Numbered from the stretch's first letter, positions 26,379 to 35,751 are shown. The stretch is 64,000 nt of DNA from Sinomonas albida (GCF_004919045.1 NZ_SWDW01000001.1:363451-427450), one strand, 5' to 3'. Notes: generated by a model not told the origin, from the letters alone. A program made the numbers and translations.

Positions 26379-27737
26379 CTAGGTCCGCTCGGAGGGCCGC
26401 ATGTAGGGCTGGAACTGGAAGCGGAAGGGAGAATCGCCGGGGAGCAGCGCGATGCACTCCCCGAGTCCAAGCGCCGAAAGATCCCAGTCCTCGATGACAT
26501 TGCCGAGCACTGTCTCTTGCCTGACTCCCTGTGCGCGAACGGTCGATTCGATGCTGAGCTGCTTGCGGTTTGCTCCGAAGCGGTCTCGAATGAGTGTCCG
26601 GCTCACGTCGTCCATCAGCCTGAAACCGAATAGCGATCCGAAACCCGAGAGGATGGTGCGCCCCAATTCCGGTCCGTAGCCGAAAAGCACCTGCTCGACG
26701 TTCTGCGTCCCCACGAGGAACTTGAGCCCCAGGCTCCTGCCGAAATTGATGCCGTCACTCATGTGCTGGAGATGGGGGACCAGCGCGAACTCGTCCATGA
26801 CGAAATAGACGCTTCCGGGTTTCCGGGCCCTGCCCAGCGTCAGGGCCTCCTTGATGGCCAGATCGATCAGGACCCGATAGACGGGTGTCAGGCGACTTCC
26901 GGTTGCGATGTCGTACTCAATGAAGAGCGCATGGCCACCCTTGGCCCGCACGAAGCGGCGAATGGAATAGTCGCCGGCGTGCTGGAAGCTCCCCGAGAAG
27001 GCAGCGTTCACGCCCTGCTGGAGAAACGCCCGGATGGAATCGGGCGTGGTTCCCGAGCCGGACAGATAGCGTGCGCCGCCGACGAGGTCCGAATGGGCGG
27101 TGATGAGGTCCCAGAGCTCGCGCGTTGACCCATCGAGTGATCGCCGGAGGTCGTGATTCGAGGGGGCTTGTGCCGTCCGGAGGATTGCTTCGAAGGCCGC
27201 CGCGAAGACGTCCCGGGCGCCAGCGGCAAAGAACAGGTTCTCGCCGGAAGCGGCGAGTTCGTCCGCAAAGATCGTCGAGGCGATTTCGTAGACGTCATCT
27301 CCGACCGCGCGCGGGTCTCCCGCCGCGACGTCGGCGAAGGCATTCCAGCTGGCCGCGGGGCGCGGTTCGTCGGGATCGTTGGAGATCACCGCGTCGCCCG
27401 GCTCGAAGAATTCGGCCAGAAAGTCCCGCTTGCTGTCGAAGACGATGAACACGTCGTTTTCGTCACTTCTGCGCCGGAGCTCGGCCAGGAGCTGCATCAT
27501 GGCATTCGTCTTGCCCGTGCCGATTCCGCCCAGAAAGAGCGTGTGCCTGCTGAGCAGTTCATCGTCGAACCGCATCACGCCGCGGGTCCCCCGAAGGATT
27601 GCCCGCATGGCCTTGCCCGCGGCGGGCTCCGCGCCCGCCACGGGGGGCGTCTCGCGCACGGATTCGCCCTCGAGGATGTCCACGCGGACCCTGGACCTGC
27701 TCGGCGTCCCGAGGAGAGCCCCGACCGCGTCAGTCAT
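26379..27737 (-). CDS. VirD4/TraG-like P-loop ATPase without N-terminal membrane domain
   Basis: 452 aa. Walker A is GGIGTGKT (70-77) in the context RHTLFLGGIGTGKTNAMMQLL, followed by VFIVFDSKRDFLAEFF, the pattern of conjugative coupling proteins. Walker B is YFVMDE (311-316). LVGTQNVEQVLFGYG (341-355) and a final DLSALGLGECIALLPGD match the TraG/TraD C-terminal region. Coupling proteins usually begin with two transmembrane helices; these are absent, so membrane contact would have to come from partners. No relaxase, VirB4 or pilus gene is nearby, so conjugation is unlikely. Nine bases separate it from the upstream zinc-ribbon gene. Confidence 0.8.
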   Translation of the reverse strand: MTDAVGALLGTPSRSRVRVDILEGESVRETPPVAGAEPAAGKAMRAILRGTRGVMRFDDELLSRHTLFLGGIGTGKTNAMMQLLAELRRRSDENDVFIVFDSKRDFLAEFFEPGDAVISNDPDEPRPAASWNAFADVAAGDPRAVGDDVYEIASTIFADELAASGENLFFAAGARDVFAAAFEAILRTAQAPSNHDLRRSLDGSTRELWDLITAHSDLVGGARYLSGSGTTPDSIRAFLQQGVNAAFSGSFQHAGDYSIRRFVRAKGGHALFIEYDIATGSRLTPVYRVLIDLAIKEALTLGRARKPGSVYFVMDEFALVPHLQHMSDGINFGRSLGLKFLVGTQNVEQVLFGYGPELGRTILSGFGSLFGFRLMDDVSRTLIRDRFGANRKQLSIESTVRAQGVRQETVLGNVIEDWDLSALGLGECIALLPGDSPFRFQFQPYMRPSERT

Positions 27738-27746
27738 CGTGTCTGC

Positions 27747-28625
27747 CTATCCATCGGTCGGAACGCCCCAACGCCCGGCTGCGAGGCTGCCGCGGGACTG
27801 CATGTCGAAGACGAGCGCGCCGATCTCGGACACCACCCTCTCGGCGTCCTGGCCGGGGAACCCGAGCAGGACGTCGAACGCGGTGTAGACCCCGAGGAGG
27901 CCCAGGACGGGGGAGATCAGGGAGTGCACGATAGTGCCGAAGTAGCCGCGCTGTTCGCCGAACTGGCCGAACGAGAGCGACGACTGGTCAGAGGACGAGC
28001 CTTGGATCTGGACTCCCACGCTGCCCTTCTTCGCTGCACCCTGCACGAGCATCCACACCGTCCCGGCGAACAGCAGCCCCCAGAAGATCACCAACGGGAT
28101 CGCGAGCGTGAGGATGGATCCCACGACGAAAAGGCCCGTGATCACCGCCAGCACGAACCAGCCCAGGCTGATGCGGTGCGTCACATACGCGGACACGCCC
28201 GTCACGCTGTCCAGCCTGGTCTGTTGGACGAGAGCGCTCGGACGCTGAGTCCCCCGGCCACGAGCCCGCGCGTAGAAGACCACTCGCGCGTCGGTCACGA
28301 AGAGGAGCCCTTCGCCCAGCTCGGGGCGGCGGAGCCGAACCACGCGATACGTCCGCCAGATCTTCTCCCCGTCGCCGAGCACGAGCGGGGTCCCCGGCAG
28401 CGTGGCGAGCTGCGCTGGGGAGGCGAGCTGCGCCGTCGTCCGCGGTGCCGGCGCGACGCCCCCGGGCGGGTGTGGATCGAAGCGCGCCACGGGGGCGTCG
28501 AGAGCCTCGGGCGGATCCGCAGCGTCGCGCGCGCCGTCCGCCTTGCGCGCTGTGAGAACTGCGCCGCAGTTGTCGCAGAACGCCGCGCCGGGCTCGGCTT
28601 CGGTACCGCACACTTCGCACTTCAT
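27747..28625 (-). CDS. Zinc-ribbon membrane protein with PH/GRAM-like domain
   Basis: 292 aa from the ATG at 28625, with GGGAGGGG six bases upstream. A zinc ribbon CEVCGT ... CDNCGA occupies about residues 3-21. A Pro/Ala linker follows, then a PH- or GRAM-like beta domain (GEKIWRTYRVVRLRRPELGEGLLFVTDARVVFYARA, residues about 85-120). Two or three hydrophobic helices (about 152-195 and 225-250) follow, and the C-terminal segment has FPGQDAERVVSEIGAL. First gene of the four-gene operon, divergent from phoH. The frame upstream of 28625 is rejected for lack of a ribosome site. Confidence 0.75.
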   Translation of the reverse strand: MKCEVCGTEAEPGAAFCDNCGAVLTARKADGARDAADPPEALDAPVARFDPHPPGGVAPAPRTTAQLASPAQLATLPGTPLVLGDGEKIWRTYRVVRLRRPELGEGLLFVTDARVVFYARARGRGTQRPSALVQQTRLDSVTGVSAYVTHRISLGWFVLAVITGLFVVGSILTLAIPLVIFWGLLFAGTVWMLVQGAAKKGSVGVQIQGSSSDQSSLSFGQFGEQRGYFGTIVHSLISPVLGLLGVYTAFDVLLGFPGQDAERVVSEIGALVFDMQSRGSLAAGRWGVPTDG

Positions 28626-28796
28626 GTTGGACCCCTCCCGTCCGCGACGGCATGGTCCCCCAGAGCCACAGGCTAAGTCCGGCCACAAGGGCCCGGTAGG
28701 GCCGTATGGCCCGCCGGCGGACATCCGCGCGACGGCCCGCCCCGGCCCAGTTCGCGGCGCCGGGATCCACGGCGTGAGCCGCGGTGTGATTCACGC

Positions 28797-28813
28797 AACT
28801 CGCCTTGCGAGTT
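28797..28813. promoter_or_regulatory. Perfect 7-bp inverted repeat in the divergent region before phoH
   Basis: AACTCGC-CTT-GCGAGTT, between the zinc-ribbon operon start (28625) and the small ORF before phoH (28890). It could be an operator for either side. TACATT at 28839 is a possible -10 for the phoH side without a good -35. Confidence 0.4.
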
Positions 28814-28889
28814 CACCGAACAGCAACCTTGCGCGGCGTACATTGGCGCCATCGGGAGGCACCCGCCACCCGATTCGGGGAGGCCGAGT

Positions 28890-28994
28890 ATGGGCGTTGC
28901 GTTGCACCGCTCCAGGAGGCCGGTTCCGGCCTTGCGGCCGAACCGGACGGAACTGGAGAACGCCGGGGACACCCGGGGGCTGGAGTCGACGTGA
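28890..28994 (+). CDS. 34-codon ORF upstream of and overlapping phoH
   Basis: ATG at 28890 with GGGAGG about six bases upstream, ending in a TGA that overlaps the phoH GTG start in a GTGA overlap (28991-28994). The product is basic and Arg-rich (starts [20 protein letters not shown]). In mycobacteria phoH2 is preceded by a small overlapping gene, phoAT, reported to form a toxin-antitoxin-like pair with it. The position and overlap here match that layout; sequence similarity cannot be judged by eye. Alternatively it is a leader peptide. Confidence 0.55.
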   Translation: MGVALHRSRRPVPALRPNRTELENAGDTRGLEST

Positions 28995-30328
28995 CGACCA
29001 CTGGAGTACTGCCCGAAGAGCTCATCACCGCGGAAGAGGGCCGCCGCACCTACGTGCTGGACACCTCGGTCCTCCTCTCCGATCCACGGGCTGTGCTGCG
29101 TTTCGCCGAGCATGAGGTCGTGATCCCCGTCGTCGTGATCACGGAGCTCGAGTCCAAACGCCACGATCCGGAGCTGGGCTACTTTGCGCGCAAGGCGCTG
29201 CGACTCCTCGATGACCTGCGCATCCAGCATGGGAGCCTGGGAACGCCGATTCCGCTCGAGACGCCGGGCGGAACGCTCGCCGTCGAGCTCAACCACATTT
29301 CGGCGGAGGTGCTGCCTGCCGGCTTCCGCAGCGGCGACAACGACGCGCGGATCCTCGCCGTCGCGAAGAACCTCGCCAACGAGGGGCGCTCCGTCACGGT
29401 TGTCTCGAAGGACCTCCCGATGCGCGTCAAGGCCTCGGCGATGGGGCTCGCCGCGGACGAGTACCGCAACGAGCAGATCGTCGACTCGGGCTGGACCGGC
29501 GTCGCGGAGCTCGAGACGGGCGAGGAGGAGGTGTCCGCGCTGTACGGTCACGAGCCTGTGTTCTTGCCCGAGGCCGCCGAGCTTCCGGTCAACACCGGCC
29601 TTGTGATCATCTCGCCGCGCGGCTCCGCGCTGGGCCGCGTGGGCGCGGACAAGCAGGTGCGGCTGGTCCGCGGCGACCGCGAGGTCTTCGGCCTCCACGG
29701 CCGGTCGGCGGAGCAGCGCCTCGCGATCGACCTCCTCATGGACCCGACCGTGGGCATCGTCTCGCTTGGCGGCAAGGCCGGCACCGGCAAGAGCGCCCTC
29801 GCCCTGTGCGCCGGCCTCGAGGCCGTCATGGAGCGGCGCGAGCACAAGAAGGTCGTCGTGTTCCGCCCCCTCTACGCCGTGGGCGGCCAGGAGCTCGGCT
29901 ACCTGCCGGGCACCGAGGCGGAGAAGATGAACCCGTGGGGCCAGGCGGTCTTCGACACGCTCGGCGCGGTGACGAGCACGGACGTGATCGACGAGGTCAT
30001 GGATCGAGGCATGCTCGAGGTCCTGCCCCTCACGCACATCCGCGGGCGCTCGCTGCACGATTCGTTCGTCATCGTGGACGAGGCGCAGTCCCTCGAGAAG
30101 AACGTGCTGCTGACCGTCATGAGCCGCATGGGCCAGAACTCGAAGATCGTCCTCACGCACGACGTCGCCCAGCGCGACAACCTCCGCGTCGGCCGCCACG
30201 ACGGCATCGCCGCGGTGGTCGAGACACTCAAGGGCCACCCGCTCTTCGGGCACGTGACCCTCACGCGGTCGGAGCGCTCGCCCATCGCGGCGCTCGTCAC
30301 CGAGTTGCTCGAGCGAGCGGAGATCTAG
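28991..30328 (+). CDS. phoH: PhoH family ATPase with N-terminal PIN domain (PhoH2 type)
   Basis: 445 aa from the GTG at 28991. A PIN RNase domain occupies about residues 20-150: [12 protein letters not shown] with Asp24, ITELESK and [12 protein letters not shown] supply the acidic residues. The PhoH P-loop domain has Walker [10 protein letters not shown] (260-268) and Walker B IVDEAQ (361-366). PhoH2 proteins couple ATP-dependent RNA unwinding to sequence-specific RNase activity. The phoH, fumC, DUF4245, glpX order resembles the mycobacterial chromosome. Confidence 0.93.
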   Translation: MTTTGVLPEELITAEEGRRTYVLDTSVLLSDPRAVLRFAEHEVVIPVVVITELESKRHDPELGYFARKALRLLDDLRIQHGSLGTPIPLETPGGTLAVELNHISAEVLPAGFRSGDNDARILAVAKNLANEGRSVTVVSKDLPMRVKASAMGLAADEYRNEQIVDSGWTGVAELETGEEEVSALYGHEPVFLPEAAELPVNTGLVIISPRGSALGRVGADKQVRLVRGDREVFGLHGRSAEQRLAIDLLMDPTVGIVSLGGKAGTGKSALALCAGLEAVMERREHKKVVVFRPLYAVGGQELGYLPGTEAEKMNPWGQAVFDTLGAVTSTDVIDEVMDRGMLEVLPLTHIRGRSLHDSFVIVDEAQSLEKNVLLTVMSRMGQNSKIVLTHDVAQRDNLRVGRHDGIAAVVETLKGHPLFGHVTLTRSERSPIAALVTELLERAEI

Positions 30329-30538
30329 GCGCCGGTCTCAGCGGAAGGCGCGCGGCCGCCGTCGTCCCCGGTCAGCCCGAGGAAGGCGGCGGCCGCTTCC
30401 GCGCCATCGACCGTGAGCTCCCAGTCGGGCCGCTTGAAGTCGTCGCGCGCGAGGCGGAACCGGAGCTCGCGTTCGACGACGCCGGGCCGGGCCTGGGATC
30501 CGGGTCTCGCCGTTTGCGGCGTCCTCGAGCGTCATCAT
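30325..30538 (-). pseudogene. Small hypothetical gene with an apparent single-base frameshift
   Basis: From the ATG at 30538, the frame MTLEDAANGETRIPGPA (second Met) has the GC-rich third positions of real genes. Near 30477-30489 the coding signal jumps to another frame that reads VERELRFRLARDDFKRPDWE and then LTVDGAEAAAAFLGLTGDDG, ending in TAG at 30325. The second frame has no start codon of its own, and the total length (214 bases) is one more than a multiple of three. One extra base in the GGCCCGGCCCGG run would explain it. The intact product would be about 70 aa. The 3' end overlaps the convergent phoH stop. Family not recognised. Confidence 0.55.
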
Positions 30539-30595
30539 GCCGCCACGCTAACGCACGTCCGCCGGCGTCGCGGCCCGTGGGCTAGTGTCCAAGCT

Positions 30596-31108
30596 GTGAC
30601 CCACCGACTTCCCGAGCTGTGGCAGGAAAGCCCCCTCGCGTTCTGGCTCGTTGTGGCATGCCTGGGCTACTACGTCTGGATGGCCGCGCGGCTCGCGGTG
30701 ATCGACATCCGGAGCCACCTGCTCCCGAACCGCATCGTGCTGCCCAGCTACTGGGCCGCCGTTCCCCTCTGCGTCGCGGCCGTGTTCGGCGGAGCGGCGT
30801 TCGACGTCCCCGCCATGATCCGCGTGCTCGGCGGCGGCGCGGTCCTGTGGTGCGTCTACTTCGTGCTGCGGGTCGTGTACCCGGCGGGGATGGGCTTCGG
30901 CGACGTCAAGCTCGCGGGGGTCCTAGGCCTGTACCTCGGCTACCTCAGCTGGGAGCACCTCCTGTGGGGGACGGCCGCGGCGTTCATGCTCGGTGGGGTT
31001 TTCGGGCTGGCGCTCATCGTGCTCCGGCGCGGGAACGGGAAGACCGCGATCCCGTTCGGGCCCTTTATGCTCGCGGGCGCGGCGCTCGCGTTCTTGCTCC
31101 CCGCCTGA
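30596..31108 (+). CDS. A24 family prepilin peptidase-like protein, short form
   Basis: 170 aa. Two aspartyl motifs of the type IV prepilin peptidase family are present: AVIDIRSHLLPN (Asp37) and GMGFGDVKLAG (Asp103), embedded in about six hydrophobic helices. The N-terminal methylase half of PilD is missing, as in TadV/CpaA-type enzymes. No pilin or secretion genes lie nearby in the window, so its substrate is unknown. The GTG start lacks a strong ribosome site. Confidence 0.85.
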   Translation: MTHRLPELWQESPLAFWLVVACLGYYVWMAARLAVIDIRSHLLPNRIVLPSYWAAVPLCVAAVFGGAAFDVPAMIRVLGGGAVLWCVYFVLRVVYPAGMGFGDVKLAGVLGLYLGYLSWEHLLWGTAAAFMLGGVFGLALIVLRRGNGKTAIPFGPFMLAGAALAFLLPA

Positions 31109-31118
31109 GCCCGTCCCG

Positions 31119-31604
31119 TCAGACCCCGGGGGCCGGCGGCACGAAGTGCGCCCGGCGCTCCGGGTCGCCGGCCCACTCGATCGCGCGGCGATGCAGGGGC
31201 GGGAGGTCCGGCAGCGAGTCGCCATCGAACCATGCGACCTCGAGGTTCTCGTCATCGTTGACGCGCGCATCGCCGCTCACGTACGTGCACGCCATGACGA
31301 CGTCGAGGTACTGCGCGTGGTCGCCGTTCGGGTACACGACGGGCGCCGTGGTCCCGATGCCCGCGACGTGCGTCGGCGTGACGTGGACGCCCGTCTCCTC
31401 GAGCACCTCGCGGACGGCCGTCTCGGCCGGCTCCTCGCCCGGCTCGACGATGCCCGCAGGCACCGTCCAGCGGCCGTTGTCGGCGCGCCGGACGAGAAGC
31501 AGCCGCCCGCCGTCGTCCGTCACCACCGCCTTGACGCCGGGGAGCCACAGCGGGTGGACGCCGATCATGTCGCGAAGGGTCACGATGAAGTCTGGGGTGG
31601 GCAC
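31119..31604 (-). CDS. Nudix hydrolase
   Basis: 161 aa. The Nudix box GIVEPGEEPAETAVREVLEE plus TGV at residues 51-73 fits GX5EX7REUXEEXGU exactly, giving a Mg-dependent pyrophosphohydrolase of a nucleoside diphosphate linked to another moiety. Substrate is not predictable. It converges on the A24 peptidase gene, ten bases apart. Confidence 0.92.
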   Translation of the reverse strand: MPTPDFIVTLRDMIGVHPLWLPGVKAVVTDDGGRLLLVRRADNGRWTVPAGIVEPGEEPAETAVREVLEETGVHVTPTHVAGIGTTAPVVYPNGDHAQYLDVVMACTYVSGDARVNDDENLEVAWFDGDSLPDLPPLHRRAIEWAGDPERRAHFVPPAPGV

Positions 31605-31647
31605 GGATTCAAGGCTACCGGCCCTGCGGGGTCACCGCTCAACGGAC

Positions 31648-31691
31648 GACGACGGCGGGCGCCCCCCCAGCCGGGGACACCCGCCGTCGTT
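31648..31691. terminator. Hairpin terminator downstream of fumC
   Basis: GACGACGGCGGG (31648-31659) pairs with CCCGCCGTCGTT (31680-31691) with one wobble; the loop is C- then G-rich and can extend the stem. It has no T-run, as usual in high-GC actinobacteria. It lies between fumC and the Nudix gene. Confidence 0.65.
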
Positions 31692-31707
31692 CCTGGCCAG
31701 GCGAGGA

Positions 31708-33138
31708 CTAGGCCTTCGGGCCGGTCATCGTCGTGACGTCGAGGGCTGCGTCGAGCTGCTCGAGTGTGAGCTCGCCGCGCTCGACGAAGCCAAGCGCGAG
31801 GGTCGCCTCACGGATCGTGAGGCCCTCCTTGACGGCCTTCTTCGCGATCTTGGCCGCGTTCTCGTAGCCGATGAACTTGTTGAGCGGCGTGACGATCGAC
31901 GGCGACGCCTCGGCCAGGAAGCGCGCGCGCTCGACGTTGGCCGAGATGCCGTCCACCATCTTGTCCGCGACGACGCGCGCCGTGTTGGACAGGAGGCGGA
32001 TCGACTCGAGGAGGTTGGCCGCCATGACGGGAATGCCGACGTTGAGCTCGAACGCGCCGTTCGTCGAGGAGAGTGCGATGGTCGTGTCGTTGCCGATCAC
32101 CTGGGCCGCGACCATGATCGCGGCCTCGCAGATCACGGGGTTGACCTTGCCCGGCATGATCGACGAGCCCGGCTGCAGGTCGGGGATCGCGATCTCGCCG
32201 AGGCCCGTGTTCGGGCCCGAACCCATCCAGCGGAGGTCGTTGCAGACCTTCATGAGCGAGTACGCGATGTTGCGCAGCTGGCCCGAGGCCTCGATGAGCC
32301 CGTCGCGGTTCGCCTGGGCCTCGAAGTGGTTGCGGGCCTCCGTGATCGGGAGAGCCGTGTCCGCCGCGAGGAACGCGATGACGCGCTGCGGGAAGCCGGC
32401 CGGGGTGTTGATGCCCGTCCCGACGGCCGTCCCGCCGAGCGGGACCTCAGCGACGCGGGGGAGCGAGGCCTCGATGCGCTCGATGCCGTAGCGCATCTGT
32501 GCCTCGTAGCCGGAGAATTCCTGGCCGAGCGTGACGGGCGTCGCGTCCATGAGGTGCGTGCGGCCGGACTTCACGACGTCCTTGAACTCGTCCGCCTTGC
32601 GGCTGAACGCGGCCGCCAGGTGCGTGAGCGCCGGGACGAGGTCGTTGAGGAGCGCGTTGGTGGCGGCGACATGGACGGACGTCGGGAAGACGTCGTTCGA
32701 GGACTGCGAGGCGTTGACGTGGTCGTTGGGGTGGACCACCTTGTCGACGCCGTTCTCGGCGAGCGCCCGGCTCGCGAGTTCCGCGATGACCTCGTTCATG
32801 TTCATGTTCGAGGACGTGCCGGAACCGGTCTGGAAGACGTCGATGGGGAAGTGCTCGTCGAATTCGCCGGCTGCCACGCGCTCGGCGGCGTCCGCGATCG
32901 CGTCGGCGAGATCCCCGTCGATCACGCCGAGCTCTTCGTTGGCCCGTGCGGCGGCCTTCTTGACGCGCGCGAGGGCCTCGATGTGCTTGCGCTCGAGGGT
33001 CTTGCCCGAGATCGGGAAGTTCTCGACGGCCCGCTGGGTCTGGGCGCGGTAGAGGGCGGCGGCCGGCACGCGCACCTCGCCCATCGTGTCGTGTTCGATT
33101 CGGAATGCGGCAGAATCCTGCACGGCAGAGTCAGTCAT
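31708..33138 (-). CDS. fumC: Class II fumarate hydratase
   Basis: 476 aa, iron-independent fumarase interconverting fumarate and malate in the TCA cycle. The superfamily signature [10 protein letters not shown] is in the C-terminal half; [13 protein letters not shown] and [14 protein letters not shown] in the N-terminal half are the substrate-binding A- and B-site regions. The length is normal. It lies close to glpX, as in mycobacteria. Confidence 0.96.
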   Translation of the reverse strand: MTDSAVQDSAAFRIEHDTMGEVRVPAAALYRAQTQRAVENFPISGKTLERKHIEALARVKKAAARANEELGVIDGDLADAIADAAERVAAGEFDEHFPIDVFQTGSGTSSNMNMNEVIAELASRALAENGVDKVVHPNDHVNASQSSNDVFPTSVHVAATNALLNDLVPALTHLAAAFSRKADEFKDVVKSGRTHLMDATPVTLGQEFSGYEAQMRYGIERIEASLPRVAEVPLGGTAVGTGINTPAGFPQRVIAFLAADTALPITEARNHFEAQANRDGLIEASGQLRNIAYSLMKVCNDLRWMGSGPNTGLGEIAIPDLQPGSSIMPGKVNPVICEAAIMVAAQVIGNDTTIALSSTNGAFELNVGIPVMAANLLESIRLLSNTARVVADKMVDGISANVERARFLAEASPSIVTPLNKFIGYENAAKIAKKAVKEGLTIREATLALGFVERGELTLEQLDAALDVTTMTGPKA

Positions 33139-33201
33139 GGCACCCAGACTAGACCCCGCGCGGGGCGCATCCGAACCGTTGAGAGGCCCCGAACCGGGCC
33201 G

Positions 33202-33825
33202 TTACACGTTGCCGAGGCCCGAGACGAGCTCGGCCCGGCCCTCGCCGAGGCGGTAGCACACGCCGAGGACCGCCGTGCGGCCCTCTTCGACGGCCTTCGC
33301 GATGACCTGGGACGTCTCCACGAGGCGATTTCCGGTCTGCTTCACGTGCTCGACCACGGTGTCATTGACCTCTGTCACGCCGTTGCGCTGGGCCGTGATG
33401 ACCGAGGGCATGATGCGCTCGACGAGGTCGCGGACGAAGCCCTGGGGCATCGAGCCGGTCGAGTAGGCGTCGACGGTGGCGGTGACCGCGCCGCAGCTGT
33501 CATGGCCCAAGATCACGATGAGCGGGACGCCGAGCGGATCGATCGCGTACTCGAGGGAGCCGAGCACCGCCGCGTCGATGACCTGCCCAGCGGAGCGGAC
33601 CACGAAGGCGTCGCCGAGGCCCAGATCGAAGATGATCTCCGCGGCCAGGCGGGAGTCCGAACAGCCGAAGATCACGCAGAACGGATTCTGCGCGCCCACG
33701 AGTTCGTTGCGCCGCAACGAGTCCTGATTGGGGTGGACGGACGTGCCGTCGACGAATCGCTGGTTGCCCTCGCGCAGAGTGCGCCAAGCCTCGGCCGGGG
33801 TCATGGATGCAGACACGCCCTCCAC
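33202..33825 (-). CDS. Beta-class carbonic anhydrase
   Basis: 207 aa from a GTG at 33825. Zinc ligands and catalytic dyad are visible: CSDSR (Cys55, Asp57, Arg59) and GHDSCGA (His108, Cys111). Hydrates CO2 to bicarbonate, supplying carboxylases. Start is uncertain: GTG 33825 (GATGGGT upstream), or ATG 33804 with GGAGGG 13 bases upstream. It lies upstream of fumC on the same strand, 63 bases away. Confidence 0.92.
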   Translation of the reverse strand: MEGVSASMTPAEAWRTLREGNQRFVDGTSVHPNQDSLRRNELVGAQNPFCVIFGCSDSRLAAEIIFDLGLGDAFVVRSAGQVIDAAVLGSLEYAIDPLGVPLIVILGHDSCGAVTATVDAYSTGSMPQGFVRDLVERIMPSVITAQRNGVTEVNDTVVEHVKQTGNRLVETSQVIAKAVEEGRTAVLGVCYRLGEGRAELVSGLGNV

Positions 33826-33894
33826 TGTAGACCCATCGGTCTACCCCTACCGAGCCGGGCGCTTGGACGCGTCACATTCGGGGCAGGCAAGGCG

Positions 33895-34485
33895 TCAGTG
33901 GCCCTCGGCCGCGACAACGGCGGATGCCACGACGTCGAATTCGTCGAAGGCCGCGGAGCCGCTCACCACGACGGTGGTGCCCGCCACGGTCCCGACGTAG
34001 CTCTTCTCCACGCCCGGCTTGTCGTAGAGCGTCCACTCGACGCCGCCCGCCATGCGCGTGCCGGTCTTGGGCGCCTGCTTGACCTCCTGAGAGATCCAGG
34101 TCGGGTTGGCGCTTGCGGTCTGCACGATGGAGACGAACTGCTGCTTCGGCGTGACCCATCCCACGTCCCAATGCGAGATGCCGTCGGACGCTCCGGTCTC
34201 CCAGCGCGCGTAGTTGGCCGAGTATCCGGCCGGGAGCTGGGGCGCGGCCGGCGAGAACCCGGCCGTGCCCTTCGCCTGCGCGGCGATCGCCGCGACGTCG
34301 ATGGCCGGGCGCTGGACCGGAGTCTGCGGGTTGGCGGCGAGCAGCAGGACGGGGATCACGGCGAGGAGCGAGACCGCGAGCGCCATGATCATGCCGATCA
34401 CGGAGGCGTTCGCGCGCTTCGCGGCGGCCGGCGTCAGGACGGGCTTGACGGGCTGTTCGTGGGTCTCTTCGTGGGTGCTGCTCAC
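33895..34485 (-). CDS. DUF4245 family membrane-anchored protein
   Basis: 196 aa starting GTG. One transmembrane helix at about 28-51 (VIGMIMALAVSLLAVIPVLLLA) is preceded by a cytoplasmic tail and followed by an extracytoplasmic domain with NYARWETGASDGISHWDVGW and VEWTLYDKPGVEKSYVG, the DUF4245 pattern. Function unknown. Divergent from glpX, as its mycobacterial counterpart is in my recollection. Confidence 0.85.
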   Translation of the reverse strand: MSSTHEETHEQPVKPVLTPAAAKRANASVIGMIMALAVSLLAVIPVLLLAANPQTPVQRPAIDVAAIAAQAKGTAGFSPAAPQLPAGYSANYARWETGASDGISHWDVGWVTPKQQFVSIVQTASANPTWISQEVKQAPKTGTRMAGGVEWTLYDKPGVEKSYVGTVAGTTVVVSGSAAFDEFDVVASAVVAAEGH

Positions 34486-34629
34486 TGCTCCATTGTCCCG
34501 TACACCGGGGGCCGCTCGCGACGCCCCGGAGAGTCACACAACGACCCATGTGACCGCCGTCATCGCAGGCCTGCCCGGCCACCCCGCAGACTATGATCAA
34601 AACAAATCCGACTCGAAGATGAGGTCACC

Positions 34630-35667
34630 GTGTCCCCTGCGCCGATTGACAGCCAGTACTCGACCCTTTCCAGCTCCCTCACTCTCGGAGCCGACGAGCC
34701 GGACCGCAACCTCGCGCTCGAGCTCGTGCGCGTCACCGAGGCCGCCGCGATCGCGGGCGGCCACTGGGTCGGCTTCGGCGACAAGAACCGTGCCGACGGC
34801 GCCGCTGTCGACGCCATGCGCTCGTTCCTCCACACGGTCCACTTCAACGGTGTCGTGGTGATCGGCGAGGGCGAGAAGGACGAGGCGCCGATGCTCTACA
34901 ACGGCGAGCGCGTGGGCGACGGCACGGGTCCCGAGGTTGACGTCGCGGTGGACCCGATCGACGGCACCCGCCTCACGGCGCTCGGCATCAACAACGCGCT
35001 CGCGGTCCTCGCAGTCGCCGAGCGCGGCACGATGTTCGACCCCTCGGCCGTGTTCTACATGGAGAAGCTCGTGACCGGCCCCGAGGCCGCCGACCTCGTC
35101 GACCTGCGCCTTCCCGTCAAGCAGAACCTGCACCTCATCGCGAAGGCCAAGGGCGTCAAGGTCAACCAGATCAACGTGTGCATCCTGGACCGGGACCGGC
35201 ACAAGCCGCTCGTCGAGGAGATCCGCGCGGCCGGGGCGCGCACGAAGTTCATCATGGACGGCGACGTCGCCGGCGCGATCGCCGCGGCCCGCACGGGCAC
35301 CGGGGTCGACGCACTCATGGGCATCGGCGGCACCCCGGAGGGCATCGTGGCCGCGTGCGCGATCAAGTCGCTCGGCGGCGTGATCCAGGGCCGCCTGTGG
35401 CCCACGAGCGACGAGGAGAAGCAGAAGGCCCTCGACGCCGGCCACGACCTCGACCGCGTCCTCGGCACCGACGACCTCGTGAAGAGCGACAACTGCTACT
35501 TCGCGGCCACGGGCATCACCGACGGCGACCTGCTCCGCGGCGTGCGCTACGAGAAGGACCGGGTCAAGACCCAGTCGATCGTCATGCGGTCCAAGTCCGG
35601 AACGGTCCGCTTCGTCGACGCCGAGCACCACGCGAGCAAGTGGGAGCCCTGGGCCCGCCAGGCGTGA
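34630..35667 (+). CDS. glpX: Class II fructose-1,6-bisphosphatase
   Basis: 345 aa from a GTG. Gluconeogenic hydrolysis of fructose 1,6-bisphosphate to fructose 6-phosphate. Metal- and substrate-binding motifs GEGEKDE (79-85) and DPIDGT (108-113) are intact, as are GIGGTPEG and [11 protein letters not shown]. Length is typical of GlpX. Confidence 0.96.
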   Translation: MSPAPIDSQYSTLSSSLTLGADEPDRNLALELVRVTEAAAIAGGHWVGFGDKNRADGAAVDAMRSFLHTVHFNGVVVIGEGEKDEAPMLYNGERVGDGTGPEVDVAVDPIDGTRLTALGINNALAVLAVAERGTMFDPSAVFYMEKLVTGPEAADLVDLRLPVKQNLHLIAKAKGVKVNQINVCILDRDRHKPLVEEIRAAGARTKFIMDGDVAGAIAAARTGTGVDALMGIGGTPEGIVAACAIKSLGGVIQGRLWPTSDEEKQKALDAGHDLDRVLGTDDLVKSDNCYFAATGITDGDLLRGVRYEKDRVKTQSIVMRSKSGTVRFVDAEHHASKWEPWARQA

Positions 35668-35751
35668 TCGAGCAGGGCCGCCGAGCGCGCTTCACCGTTC
35701 GCGGTTAGACTGGCGCGCGGCTTCAGCGACGCCCCACGCCCCAGGAGGATC

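Noticed and set aside
26379..27737. Conjugative or type IV secretion element
   Set aside because: Only a coupling-ATPase-like gene is present; no relaxase, VirB4, pilin, integrase or attachment sites are seen around it.
30619..34596. Very long plus-strand open frame (over 1300 codons) across fumC, the carbonic anhydrase and neighbours
   Set aside because: Antisense shadow of high-GC genes; the product is Arg/Gly/His/Asp-rich with no domain, while the opposite strand holds recognised enzymes.
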